A DNA stretch of 64,000 nucleotides from assembly GCF_016741935.1 (NCBI RefSeq), contig NZ_JAERRG010000008.1, positions 124,001 through 188,000 of the forward strand. Reading direction: 5' to 3'. The notes beneath the pieces were generated by a model. That model made no database searches. It had not been told where the DNA came from and was given only the letters and a program-made list of their open reading frames with translations. Shown one piece after another: positions 16,584-25,070 of the stretch; the stretch's first letter is position 1, and the number at the start of each line of letters is the position of its first letter. The position numbers and the translations under genes are program-made. This DNA comes from Streptomyces endocoffeicus (GTDB lineage: Bacteria > Actinomycetota > Actinomycetes > Streptomycetales > Streptomycetaceae).

Positions 16584-18668
16584 GTGTCCAAACTGACCGA
16601 CCTCCCGAAACGGATCCTGATCGGGCGGGCGCTGCGCAGCGACAAGCTGGGGGAGACCCTCCTCCCGAAGCGCATCGCGCTCCCCGTCTTCGCCTCCGAC
16701 CCCCTGTCCTCCGTCGCGTACGCGCCGGGGCAGGTGATGATCGTTCTGTCCGTGGCGGGTGCGTCGGCCTACCACTACAGCCCGTGGATCACGATCGCCA
16801 TCATCGTGCTGATGTTCACGGTGGTCGCCTCGTACCGCCAGAACGTCCACGCGTACCCCAGCGGAGGCGGTGACTACGAGGTCGCCACCACCAACCTCGG
16901 CCCCAAGGCCGGGTTGACCGTCGCCAGCGCCCTGCTGGTCGACTACGTCCTCACGGTGGCGGTGTCGATCTCCTCAGGGGTGGAGAACCTCGGCTCGGCC
17001 GTCCCCTTCTTCGTCGAGAACAAGACGTTCTGCGCGGTCGGGATCATCCTGCTGCTGACGCTCATGAACCTGCGCGGCGTACGGGAGTCGGGCAAGCTCT
17101 TCGCGATCCCCACCTATGTCTTCGTCGGCGGCGTCTTCGCGATGATCCTCTGGGGTGCCTACCGCGGGCTGGTCCTGGGCGACGACATGAAGGCCCCCAC
17201 CGCGGGCTTCGAGGTCCACGCCGAGCAGACCGGGCTGGCCGGCTTCGCGCTGATCTTCCTGCTGCTGCGCGCGTTCTCCGACGGCTGTGCCGCCCTGACC
17301 GGCGTCGAGGCGATCAGCAACGGCGTGCCCGCCTTCCGCAAGCCCAAGAGCCGTAACGCGGCCACGACGCTGGCGTTGATGGGCGGCCTCGCCGTGGCCA
17401 TGTTCGTCGGCATCATCACCCTCGCCCTGGTCACCAACGTCAAGATGGCCGAGAACCCCGCGCAAGACCTGCTGAGGAACGGGGTACCGCTCGGCGCCGA
17501 CTACACCCAGAACCCGGTGATCTCGCAGGTCGCGGCCGCGGTCTTCGGCGACGGCTCGTTCTTCTTCGTGGTGCTGGCCGCGGCCACCGCGCTGGTGCTG
17601 TTCCTGGCCGCCAACACCGCGTACAACGGCTTCCCGCTGCTCGGCTCGATCCTGGCCCAGGACCGCTATCTGCCCCGCCAGCTGCACACCCGCGGCGACC
17701 GGCTCGCCTTCTCCAACGGCATCGTGCTGCTGGCCTCGGCCGCCGCGGTCCTGGTCTACCTCTACGGGGCCGACTCCACCCGGCTGATCCAGCTCTACAT
17801 CGTCGGTGTCTTCGTCTCGTTCACCCTCAGCCAGACCGGCATGGTGCGGCACTGGAACCGCCATCTGGCCACCGAGCGGAACCCCAACACCCGCCGCCGT
17901 ATGATCCGCGCCCGCGCGATCAACACCTTCGGGGCCTTCTTCACCGGCCTGGTGCTGGTCGTGGTGCTGCTGACGAAGTTCACCCACGGCGCCTGGGTCG
18001 CCCTGCTCGGCATGGTCATCTTCTACGTCACCATGACGGCCATCAGGCGCCACTACGACGGTGTCTCCGAGGAACTGGCGGCGGCCACCGAACAGCTCGA
18101 CGAGGAGGAGGTGCGCCCCTCCCGGGTGCACTCCATCGTCCTGGTCTCCAAGATCCACAAGCCGACGCTGCGCGCACTGGCCTACGCCAAGCTGATGCGC
18201 TCCCACCGGCTGGAGGCGCTGAGCATCAATGTGGACCCCGCCGAGACCAAGGCGCTGCAGGAGGTATGGCACGAGCGCGGCATAGACGTGCCGCTCAAGA
18301 TCCTCGACTCGCCCTACCGCGAGATCACCCGGCCGGTGATCGACTACGTCAAGAGCCTGCGCCGGGAGAGCCCGCGCGATGTGGTCTCCGTCTTCATCCC
18401 CGAGTACGTGGTCGGCCACTGGTACGAGCATCTGCTGCACAACCAGAGCGCGCTGCGGCTCAAGGGGCGGCTGCTCTTCACCCCGGGCGTCATGGTGACC
18501 TCCGTGCCGTGGCAGCTGGACTCCTCCGAGCTGGCCCGCAAGCGGGCCCGCAAGCGGGCCGAGTGGAGCGCGCCGGGCGCGGTGCGGCGCGGCCCGGTGA
18601 TCCCGCCCAAGCGGGAGAAGGGCGAGAAGCCGAAGGGCGAGAAGCCGGGCGTCACCACGGGTCGCTAG
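16584..18668 (+). CDS. APC-superfamily permease, KimA-like potassium importer candidate
   Basis: The 694-residue protein starts with the conserved pre-helical motif LPKRIALPVFASDPLSSVAYAPGQ, typical of the APC group that includes Bacillus KimA (YdaO). About 12 membrane helices follow (to residue ~495), then a ~190-residue cytoplasmic domain with a USP-like core (VHSIVLVSKIHKPTLRALAYAKLM) and a basic Lys/Arg-rich tail. KimA is a K+:H+ symporter inhibited by c-di-AMP. The neighbouring TrkA pair and KdpDE support a potassium role, but the assignment is by architecture and context, and an amino-acid permease cannot be excluded. The mycobacterial Rv2690c occupies the same locus. The conservon separates it from the TrkA genes. 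Confidence 0.8.
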   Translation: MSKLTDLPKRILIGRALRSDKLGETLLPKRIALPVFASDPLSSVAYAPGQVMIVLSVAGASAYHYSPWITIAIIVLMFTVVASYRQNVHAYPSGGGDYEVATTNLGPKAGLTVASALLVDYVLTVAVSISSGVENLGSAVPFFVENKTFCAVGIILLLTLMNLRGVRESGKLFAIPTYVFVGGVFAMILWGAYRGLVLGDDMKAPTAGFEVHAEQTGLAGFALIFLLLRAFSDGCAALTGVEAISNGVPAFRKPKSRNAATTLALMGGLAVAMFVGIITLALVTNVKMAENPAQDLLRNGVPLGADYTQNPVISQVAAAVFGDGSFFFVVLAAATALVLFLAANTAYNGFPLLGSILAQDRYLPRQLHTRGDRLAFSNGIVLLASAAAVLVYLYGADSTRLIQLYIVGVFVSFTLSQTGMVRHWNRHLATERNPNTRRRMIRARAINTFGAFFTGLVLVVVLLTKFTHGAWVALLGMVIFYVTMTAIRRHYDGVSEELAAATEQLDEEEVRPSRVHSIVLVSKIHKPTLRALAYAKLMRSHRLEALSINVDPAETKALQEVWHERGIDVPLKILDSPYREITRPVIDYVKSLRRESPRDVVSVFIPEYVVGHWYEHLLHNQSALRLKGRLLFTPGVMVTSVPWQLDSSELARKRARKRAEWSAPGAVRRGPVIPPKREKGEKPKGEKPGVTTGR

Positions 18669-18782
18669 GCCCGCAGGCCTACGGGACGTCCGGGCGTTGA
18701 CGGGGTGAGGTCCGGTGCGACGTAGACTGGTGGGCTGTTGTTCCACCGCGCCCCCTCACCCCTTCTGGAGCCTGAGCCCGCC

Positions 18783-20126
18783 ATGCAAAGTGAACCCAAG
18801 GCATCGCTGGTCGGCGAGGAGTACGAGGTCGAGGTCGGCCCGGTGGCGCACGGCGGCCACTGCATCGCCCGGACCGCCGAGGGCCAGGTGCTGTTCGTCC
18901 GGCACGCGCTGCCCGGCGAGCGGGTCGTCGCCCGGGTGACCGAGGGCGAGGAGGGCGCGCGCTTCCTGCGCGCCGACGCGGTGCGGGTGCTGGACGCCTC
19001 CAAGGACCGGGTCGAGGCGCCGTGCCCGTTCGCCGGGCCCGGCAAGTGCGGCGGCTGCGACTGGCAGCACGCCGCCCCCGGCGCCCAGCGCAGGCTCAAG
19101 GCCGACGTGATCACCGAGCAGCTGGCCCGGCTGGCCGGGCTCACCCCCGAAGAGGCGGGCTGGGACGGCACGGTCGAGCCCGCGCCCGGCGACAAGGTGG
19201 CCCGCGGCGAGGTCCCGGCCTGGCGCACCCGGGTGCAGTACGCGGTGGACGAGCAGGGCCGCCCCGGGCTGCGCCGCCACCGCTCGCACGAGGTCGAGCC
19301 GATCGACCACTGTCTGATCGCCGCCCCCGGCGTCACCGAACTCGGCGTCGAGAAGCGCGAATGGCCCCAGATCGCCACCGTGGAGGCCATCGCCGCCACC
19401 GGCTCCTCCGACCGGCAGGTGGTCCTCACCCCGCGCCCCGGCGCCCGGCTGCCGATCGTGGAACTGGACCGGCCGGTCTCCGTGCTGCGGGTCAGCGAGT
19501 CCCGCGGCCGGGAGCGGACCCGTCTGGTGCACCGCGTCCACGGCCGCCCCTTCGTCCGCGAGCGCGCGGCGGGCCGCACCTGGCGGGTCGGCGAGGGCGG
19601 CTTCTGGCAGGTGCACGCGAAGGCGGCGGACGTCCTCGTCGAGGCCGTGATGCAGGGCCTGATGCCCCGTAAGGGCGAGATGGCCCTCGACCTGTACTGC
19701 GGCGTCGGCCTCTTCGCGGGCGCGATCGCCGAGCGGGTGGGGGAGCGCGGCGCGGTGCTGGGCATCGAGTCGAACAAGCGCGCGGTCGAGGACGCCCGGC
19801 ACAACCTCCAGGACCTGGAGCGCGTCCGCGTCGAGCACGGCAAGGTCGAGCAGGTGCTGCCCCGCACCGGGATCACCGAGGCCGACCTGATCGTCCTGGA
19901 CCCGCCCCGAGCGGGCGCGGGTAAGGAGACGGTCACCCGCCTCGCGGCCCTGGGCGCCCGCCGCATCGCCTACGTCGCCTGCGACCCGGCGGCCCTCGCC
20001 CGCGACCTCAAGTACTTCCGCGAGGCGGGCTACGCCCCGCGCCGGACCCGCGCCTTCGACCTCTTCCCGGTGACGCATCATGTGGAGTGCGTCGCCATTC
20101 TTGAACCTGCTGCCAAGGGCGCCTGA
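18783..20126 (+). CDS. TRAM-domain, 4Fe-4S 23S rRNA/tRNA (uracil-5)-methyltransferase, RlmD/TrmA family
   Basis: The 447-residue enzyme transfers a methyl group from SAM to uracil C5 in rRNA or tRNA. An N-terminal TRAM domain (~5-70) is followed by an iron-sulfur cluster site Cys81, Cys89, Cys92 (CPFAGPGKCGGCDW) and Cys177. The Rossmann SAM site is LDLYCGVGLFAG (~residue 302), the DPPRAGAG motif is intact, and the nucleophile Cys400 lies in YVACDPAALARDL. Which RNA position is modified cannot be read from sequence. The start at 18783 places the TRAM domain at the N-terminus. It marks the right end of the conserved backbone (Rv2689c equivalent). Confidence 0.93.
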   Translation: MQSEPKASLVGEEYEVEVGPVAHGGHCIARTAEGQVLFVRHALPGERVVARVTEGEEGARFLRADAVRVLDASKDRVEAPCPFAGPGKCGGCDWQHAAPGAQRRLKADVITEQLARLAGLTPEEAGWDGTVEPAPGDKVARGEVPAWRTRVQYAVDEQGRPGLRRHRSHEVEPIDHCLIAAPGVTELGVEKREWPQIATVEAIAATGSSDRQVVLTPRPGARLPIVELDRPVSVLRVSESRGRERTRLVHRVHGRPFVRERAAGRTWRVGEGGFWQVHAKAADVLVEAVMQGLMPRKGEMALDLYCGVGLFAGAIAERVGERGAVLGIESNKRAVEDARHNLQDLERVRVEHGKVEQVLPRTGITEADLIVLDPPRAGAGKETVTRLAALGARRIAYVACDPAALARDLKYFREAGYAPRRTRAFDLFPVTHHVECVAILEPAAKGA

Positions 20127-20288
20127 CCCGCGGTTTTATGTGCGCGCACTGTGCGCGGTGTGCGGGACTGAGGTGTGGGCCGATGCTTATGCGTCGGTGG
20201 TCCGCCCTGAACAAACGGCAGCGTGCGCGACTCCGGCTCGTCGACCCGCCACGTAGGGGGAGTCGCCGTACGGAGGCGCGTCACGGCG

Positions 20289-21422
20289 TCAGACTCGGTG
20301 GCGGCAACGGTCTTCAAGCTCGGAGATGACGGCCTTCTCGCGTGCGTTGGCGGCACCGTCCACAGTGGCCACCCTGTCGGCCACGTCGAGAATGTCACTC
20401 AGATCCCCTGGTTCGGCGTCTATGCGCCGCCACACCTCGGCGGGGTCGATATCGACAAGGTGAGCGAGCTGTTCGTCGACGACCTGATGCCGCTCCCGGA
20501 CCAGCCACACCAGGTGACGCATCAACAGCGTCTCATCGTCGGTAATCTTGTGGTTCGCCCTGATAACGAGCCACGCGACCCACAGCATCAATTGAGGGTG
20601 CTGACTCTGCTTGCTCAGATTCTCGGCGAGTTCGATCACCCGCGCCTCGTTCCGGAAGACAACTTGCGCGTGCCGCCCCGCGAGCAGCGTCGTGTAGCGG
20701 TTCAACACCACCGCAAGGGGAACGCCGACCACGGGGATACCGATCTTGATGACGTTACGCTGCAGAAGAAACTTGCCGACGAAGGGGAGCCCCTTCGCGG
20801 CGGTCAGTACTGCTTTGGAGTAGAAGCGCTTGATCACCGGCCGTACGATGGCCGGGACCGCCTTGACCACACCGCCCCGGACCACTTCCCCACTCTTGAT
20901 GGTGAAGGCCACTCGAATGAGCTTCCACATGTCATCGGGGTCGGACAGGTCGAGCGGGACCCGATAGAGGACTGCGATGTCGTACGCCAGGCGGAGCTGG
21001 AGCCGGGAGATGAATGCGACATCGACCATCAGCGTCGCGACGGCGGCCGGGACAGTCGCCGGCGAGGCACCTCCAAGGCTTCCGAGGGTGGCGGCGACGG
21101 CCGCCGTGTAGGCCCCGGCGGAGAGGCCGCCTTCGAGCGCCGCGTACCGAGCCGCCATCTTGATCCGCTGATCGACGATGGCGTCCGCGGGTACGCCCGC
21201 ATACCGTTCCTGGAAGTACTGCCAGTCGACCTTGCTGGTGTAGGAGTTCAGGGCATGAGCGCTGAGCTTGGTGAACCAGTTGCCCGACTTGATGTCGTCC
21301 GCGCTCAGCCCCTTGACGAACTCTCGTATCTCGGCCTGCTCCTGCTCGACAACCTTGCGGTCGGCATCGTCGGTGCCGGTGCCGGTGCCGGTGTCGGAAG
21401 CGTCAATCGGAGCTTCGGTCAT
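20289..21422 (-). CDS. EcsC-family protein with C-terminal TerB-like region
   Basis: The 377-residue protein has a Thr/Gly/Asp-rich N-terminus (GTGTGTDD). The EcsC-like central part includes GGLSAGAYTAAVAATLGSLGG, then a Asp-containing amphipathic helix (LMVDVAFISRLQLRLAYDIAVLY), and GLPFVGKFL with a glycine-rich hydrophobic segment. The C-terminus (DVADRVATVDGAANAREKAVISELEDRC) resembles a TerB-type domain. No catalytic residues are known for EcsC. Base composition is visibly lower in GC than the flanking genes and codon use is less strict, which suggests recent acquisition. It may act in membrane-stress or phage-related contexts, but that is conjecture. Confidence 0.7.
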   Translation of the reverse strand: MTEAPIDASDTGTGTGTDDADRKVVEQEQAEIREFVKGLSADDIKSGNWFTKLSAHALNSYTSKVDWQYFQERYAGVPADAIVDQRIKMAARYAALEGGLSAGAYTAAVAATLGSLGGASPATVPAAVATLMVDVAFISRLQLRLAYDIAVLYRVPLDLSDPDDMWKLIRVAFTIKSGEVVRGGVVKAVPAIVRPVIKRFYSKAVLTAAKGLPFVGKFLLQRNVIKIGIPVVGVPLAVVLNRYTTLLAGRHAQVVFRNEARVIELAENLSKQSQHPQLMLWVAWLVIRANHKITDDETLLMRHLVWLVRERHQVVDEQLAHLVDIDPAEVWRRIDAEPGDLSDILDVADRVATVDGAANAREKAVISELEDRCRHRV

Positions 21423-21742
21423 GGCGAGTTCCCCCCAGATACTTCAGCGTCCAGCCGGATTGCCGCGTTCGGACAAGCCTGCTGACGTCTCATCACGGTG
21501 ACTTCAGAACCAGCACATCTATGGACGGATGTCACGTAAGCTGCACAACCTTAGCGCGTCATCACGCAGCTGGTATGCCGTCGCGTTGACCTCCGTCTTG
21601 TTTGCGTCTACGCGGTCAACTCCGCAGCCCGAAACCCCGCGCGAGAACGCGACCTGGCCTTTTCCGAGAATCGCTCAGGGCAGCGACGGAAGGGCTGAGG
21701 CGGAAGTCTCCGGCCCCGCGCGGCCGTTGGCGTCAGGCGGCG
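21423..21742. other. 320-bp spacer, comparatively AT-rich
   Basis: This spacer lies upstream of the EcsC-like gene and downstream of the membrane-protein gene, both on the minus strand. It should contain the EcsC gene promoter. The GC content is clearly below the surroundings around 21,480-21,620. No gene, hairpin or repeat was recognised. Confidence 0.6.
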
Positions 21743-22690
21743 TCAGGCGGGCGGGGCCGTGGCCACGTCCGGGGTGGTCCGGGACGGGGCGCGGGTGAGG
21801 GTCCACATCATCGCGGCGCCCGCCGCAACGGCGCACAGGTGGAGGGTGATCGCGAGGCCCAGCCGCTCCGGGAGGACGACGTCGGAGGGTGAGGCGATCG
21901 CGACGTACAGGGTGAAGGGCAGCTTCCAGCCGCTCCAGGCGAAGAGCGAGCCCGAGCCGAGCCAGCCGAGGACCGACGGCAGCCAGCGGGGGAGCCGGCC
22001 GGGGCCCTCGCGCCCCGGGCGGGCCACGGCGAACGCGGCGACCAGCGCCCAGGTGCCGCAGATCCCGCACAGCAGGCGCCAGGTGGTGCGGCCCTCGTCG
22101 GGGTGGGCGAGGCCCGCGGTGCCGCCCGCCGCCCAGTACAGCCACATCAGGCCGACGGCGGCGCCGAGCGCCACGGCCGCCCGGCCGAGCGGTGCGGGCC
22201 CGTCGGTCCGGCCGGTGAACGCTTCCGGCCAGCGCCTGCGCAGATAGGCGGGGAGTGCGAGGGTGAGGCCCAGGCCCATGCCGATGAAGCCGAACTGGAT
22301 CAGGGCGGCCTCCCAGCCGGGCATCTGCGGGTCGCTGTCGCTCCCGGACCCGGAGGTGTCCGGCTCCGACACCAGCGAGTCGGCCACCGCGTACGGCAGC
22401 ATCGAGACCAGGAACCCCGCGCCGACCCAGGCGCAGAAGACCAGCGGCACCCCGGGCAGCCGCATCCCCCACGGCCGGGCCAGTGCCAGTCCCAGAGCGA
22501 TCCCGATGACCGCCATGCCGACCGTCACGGTGTTGAGCACCACCCATTCGGCGAGCCCGAACCCGGCCCCGACGGGCGCCAGTCCGAGCAGTGAGCCGAC
22601 CACCCACGACACTTTGATCACGGCATAGGGGGCCATGGCGGCGGCGCCCCCGTACGCGGCCAGCCGCCCCATCCGGTCCCACCGGTCCAT
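21743..22690 (-). CDS. Polytopic membrane protein of unknown function
   Basis: The 315-residue protein has about eight hydrophobic segments. Examples are AAYGGAAAMAPYAVIKVSWVVG, WVVLNTVTVGMAVIGIALGLALA, VPLVFCAWVGAGFLVSMLPY, ALIQFGFIGMGLGLTLALPAYL, AVALGAAVGLMWLYWAA, ICGTWALVAAFAVA and LGLAITLHLCAVAAGAAMMW. A Ser/Asp-rich loop (DTSGSGSDSD, ~residue 112) is probably extracytoplasmic. The ATG at 22690 gives a basic N-terminus; a longer frame upstream is Arg-rich and out of codon bias. There is no transporter or enzyme signature. The gene points away from the regulatory genes at 23 kb and may be unrelated to the cluster. Confidence 0.75.
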   Translation of the reverse strand: MDRWDRMGRLAAYGGAAAMAPYAVIKVSWVVGSLLGLAPVGAGFGLAEWVVLNTVTVGMAVIGIALGLALARPWGMRLPGVPLVFCAWVGAGFLVSMLPYAVADSLVSEPDTSGSGSDSDPQMPGWEAALIQFGFIGMGLGLTLALPAYLRRRWPEAFTGRTDGPAPLGRAAVALGAAVGLMWLYWAAGGTAGLAHPDEGRTTWRLLCGICGTWALVAAFAVARPGREGPGRLPRWLPSVLGWLGSGSLFAWSGWKLPFTLYVAIASPSDVVLPERLGLAITLHLCAVAAGAAMMWTLTRAPSRTTPDVATAPPA

Positions 22691-23363
22691 GAGCTCTCCT
22701 TCTGTGCGTTGCGATCATCTTCGCGCTCGGTGCCGGGGGCCGCGTCCCTCTCCGGGACCATCCGGCTCCGCCGTGCGGGGGAGTGGGATTCGTTCCCCGG
22801 CAGGACGGGCGGGGGAGCGCAAAGCATGGCCGAATTCATTCCCCTGGCACGGTTGAATTCTTTATCGCTCAACAAAGACGGAGGCAATTCATGGCGCTTT
22901 TCAGTCGATAGCGCAGGCCAAAATGCCTGATGTGGATGTGGTCATTGCCGACTACTGTGGCGTAAGGTGCTGAAGCGGCCCGCGAGGCCGTGCCATCACG
23001 TGATCACCGTAGGCAGCAAGGTGCCTGAGGGGGAGCGGCGTTGGCCTCAAGAGGTCACCGGTGTGGCGAAGCGTGATCGTGCGCATGCGCATCGGCGCGA
23101 AAAGGAGGGGGAGCGATTCCGTTTAGGGGGTCGGTGCGCAGCAACCTGACAGTAGCGGCGCATGGGTGCACGCCTCACTGAAAACGGTCGTTTACTTGTT
23201 CTTTGGCCGGTGAGCGCCTTGACTCGCTTGCGGTTGACCCAATCTGTTCGCTCAATCTAGTGTCCAATACACTGCTACGCACGGTGCCATTCCGCTCGGG
23301 TGAATTCTCAGGGCTCGGTGGATGGCGAAGAACCGGTGCACGCCAATCGACGGGGGATTCGGG
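22691..23363. other. 673-bp intergenic region upstream of the LuxR regulator pair
   Basis: Composition drops (around 22,840-22,940 and 23,150-23,330) and no open frame has the Streptomyces third-position bias; a 60-codon frame at 22,967-23,149 was dismissed for this reason. It includes a perfect 10-bp palindrome ATCACGTGAT at 22,995-23,004 and, near its end, the promoter-like sequence listed separately. It likely carries the control region of the cluster's first regulator. Confidence 0.6.
23234..23263 (+). promoter_or_regulatory. Candidate promoter of the first LuxR-type regulator
   Basis: TTGACC (23234-23239) and TAGTGT (23258-23263) are separated by 18 bases, a good match to the Streptomyces vegetative consensus. 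They lie ~100 bases upstream of the regulator start. A second TTGACT at 23219-23224 overlaps the same region. Confidence 0.5.
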
Positions 23364-24185
23364 ATGGGTGTGGCAATTGATCCACGTGGTGTTGATCCAC
23401 GGGGTGCCGACGAGACGACGGAGCGGTCCGGCGACCACGCGTCTCATCTGGAACAGGCGCTGTTACAGGCGCGCAAGCTGATCGAGTCCACGGTTCTGCT
23501 GCACTCGCGCAGACTGACCACGCCCTCTCCGGTGGTGCGCACCGACGGCGCCCGGCTCGGCGACTCCCTCGCCCCGCTCATCGGCGGCGCGCGGTACTCG
23601 GTGGCCGTGACGCTCACCGGCGCGGGCGCCTTCGAGAACGCCGTGATCGAGGAGCTGGACCGCACCCCGAGCCGGGCGGTGGTCCGGGTGCTGTGCAATG
23701 TGCCGGCCGCGGAGGGCGTGGCCGAGCGGCTGCGCCCGCTGACCCGGGTCCGTCCCGAAGTGCGCGTCTCGCAGAGCGAGTTGCGCGGCATCGTGGTGGT
23801 CGACGGCGCCTCGGCGCTGGTGCAGACGCAGGTCCAGGAGCCGGTGGGGCAGGAGCCGGAGGGGCAGGGGCCGGAGGGGCAGGTGGCCGTCGTCAACGAC
23901 CTCGGCGCCGTACGGGCCCTGGAGCTCCTCTTCGCCGGTGCCTGGTCCCGGGGCCGCAAGCTGGCGGACCACCTCGGGCTCGCGCCGAGGCTGCGCACGG
24001 AGTTCGCCCGCACCGTTCTGGAGGCCCTGCGCGCCGGGCACACCGATGAGACCGCGGCGCGGGCGATCAATGTGTCGCTGCGCACCTACCGCCGACATGT
24101 CGCGGAGATCATGCGGGAGCTGGACGCCAGCTCGCGCTTCCAGGCCGGGGCGCGCGCGGTCGAGCTCGGCCTGCTCGCCGACTGA
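23364..24185 (+). CDS. LuxR-type transcriptional regulator with TTA codon
   Basis: The 273-residue regulator has an N-terminal helical segment (LEQALLQARKLIESTVLLHSRRL). A ~120-residue alpha/beta domain with DSLAPLIGGARYSVAVTLTGAG and a repetitive linker (VGQEPEGQGPEGQ, ~160-175) follows. The C-terminal LuxR helix-turn-helix is in the last ~60 residues (VLEALRAGHTDETAARAINVSLRTYRRHVAEIM). The ATG at 23364 is chosen for its GGGGGA site 7 bases upstream; an ATG at 23322 has none. Codon 34 is TTA (23463-23465), making translation dependent on bldA leucyl-tRNA. It is paralogous to the next gene. Similar pairs flank cinnamoyl-peptide clusters (general knowledge), so it is probably a pathway activator. 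Confidence 0.82.
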   Translation: MGVAIDPRGVDPRGADETTERSGDHASHLEQALLQARKLIESTVLLHSRRLTTPSPVVRTDGARLGDSLAPLIGGARYSVAVTLTGAGAFENAVIEELDRTPSRAVVRVLCNVPAAEGVAERLRPLTRVRPEVRVSQSELRGIVVVDGASALVQTQVQEPVGQEPEGQGPEGQVAVVNDLGAVRALELLFAGAWSRGRKLADHLGLAPRLRTEFARTVLEALRAGHTDETAARAINVSLRTYRRHVAEIMRELDASSRFQAGARAVELGLLAD

Positions 24186-24281
24186 GGGCGACTGAGGGCG
24201 ACGACACAACGCTGTCGGGACCGGGCCGTCACGGGGGATCGCGGCGGCCCGCTGATCCATATCTTCAGGGGGATGGTTGGC

Positions 24282-25070
24282 ATGTCCGGCTCGCGCGAGG
24301 ACGAACTCGAAAAGGCCCTGCTGGAAGCGAAGGCGCGCATTGAGTCGATGGTCGCGCTGCACCGGGACCGCAGCTCCCAGGAGCAGCTCATCACCGGGGT
24401 CGACAACACCTACGACGCGGTGCTGGAGACGGCCGCGGGCCTGGTCAAGGAGGCGCGGACCAGCATCGACATCATCCACGCACGACGGCCGTCCCGGGCG
24501 GACCGGCTGCGGCGGCGCAGCGACCAGGTGGAGCGGGACCTGCTCTACGGCGCCCACGAGGGCGTGGCGATCCGGCTGCTGACCACGCCCACGCTGCTGG
24601 ACGACGACTTCGTCCGCGAACAGCTGGGCCGGGAGCGGGCCGTGGCCATCCGGGTGGCCCATATGCCGCCGCTCCAGGCGCTCATCGTGGACGACAGCGT
24701 GGCGCTGGTGGTGGCCGAGTCGGCGGCGGGGCGGCGGGCGTCGGTGATCCGGGTGGCGGAGCTGCTGCACTCGCTGCGGATGCTCTTCGAGTCCATCTGG
24801 AAGGACGCCTTCCGGGCCGGGGAGCGGTTCGTCTTCGGGGACCGTACGCGGGCGGCGTTCGCCCGCCGCATCCTGAGGTACCTCCAGGCCGGGGTCACCG
24901 ACGAGGTCGCGGCCCGCGAACTCACCGTCTCGGTGCGCACCTACCGGCGCTATGTGGCCGACATCATGTCCCAGCTCGGCGCCAACTCCCGGTTCCAGGC
25001 CGGGGTCCGCGCCGCCGAGCTGGGGCTTCTCCCGCCCACGCCGGGGGCGGAGCCGAATGGCCGCGGCTAG
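24282..25070 (+). CDS. LuxR-type transcriptional regulator, paralogue of the upstream regulator
   Basis: This 262-residue protein has the same layout as its neighbour. An N-terminal helix (EDELEKALLEAKARIESMVALH) is followed by a central domain with ARTSIDIIHAR, reminiscent of TrmB/phospholipase-D-like sensor folds, and a C-terminal LuxR helix-turn-helix (LRYLQAGVTDEVAARELTVSVRTYRRYVADIM) that aligns closely with the other copy. The ATG at 24282 has an AGGGGGA site 8 bases upstream; an ATG at 24273 overlaps that site and is less likely. No TTA codon is present. The tandem arrangement with ~96 bases between the genes suggests duplication and perhaps heterodimer formation or a cascade. Confidence 0.82.
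   Translation: MSGSREDELEKALLEAKARIESMVALHRDRSSQEQLITGVDNTYDAVLETAAGLVKEARTSIDIIHARRPSRADRLRRRSDQVERDLLYGAHEGVAIRLLTTPTLLDDDFVREQLGRERAVAIRVAHMPPLQALIVDDSVALVVAESAAGRRASVIRVAELLHSLRMLFESIWKDAFRAGERFVFGDRTRAAFARRILRYLQAGVTDEVAARELTVSVRTYRRYVADIMSQLGANSRFQAGVRAAELGLLPPTPGAEPNGRG

Noticed and set aside
20223..21485. Plus-strand 420-codon frame opposite the EcsC-like gene
   Set aside because: It lacks domain similarity, while the minus strand encodes recognisable EcsC/TerB features and starts with a sensible N-terminus.
22967..23149. 60-codon frame upstream of the LuxR pair
   Set aside because: It has no third-position GC bias, no ribosome-binding site and no recognisable sequence, and it lies in an AT-richer control region.
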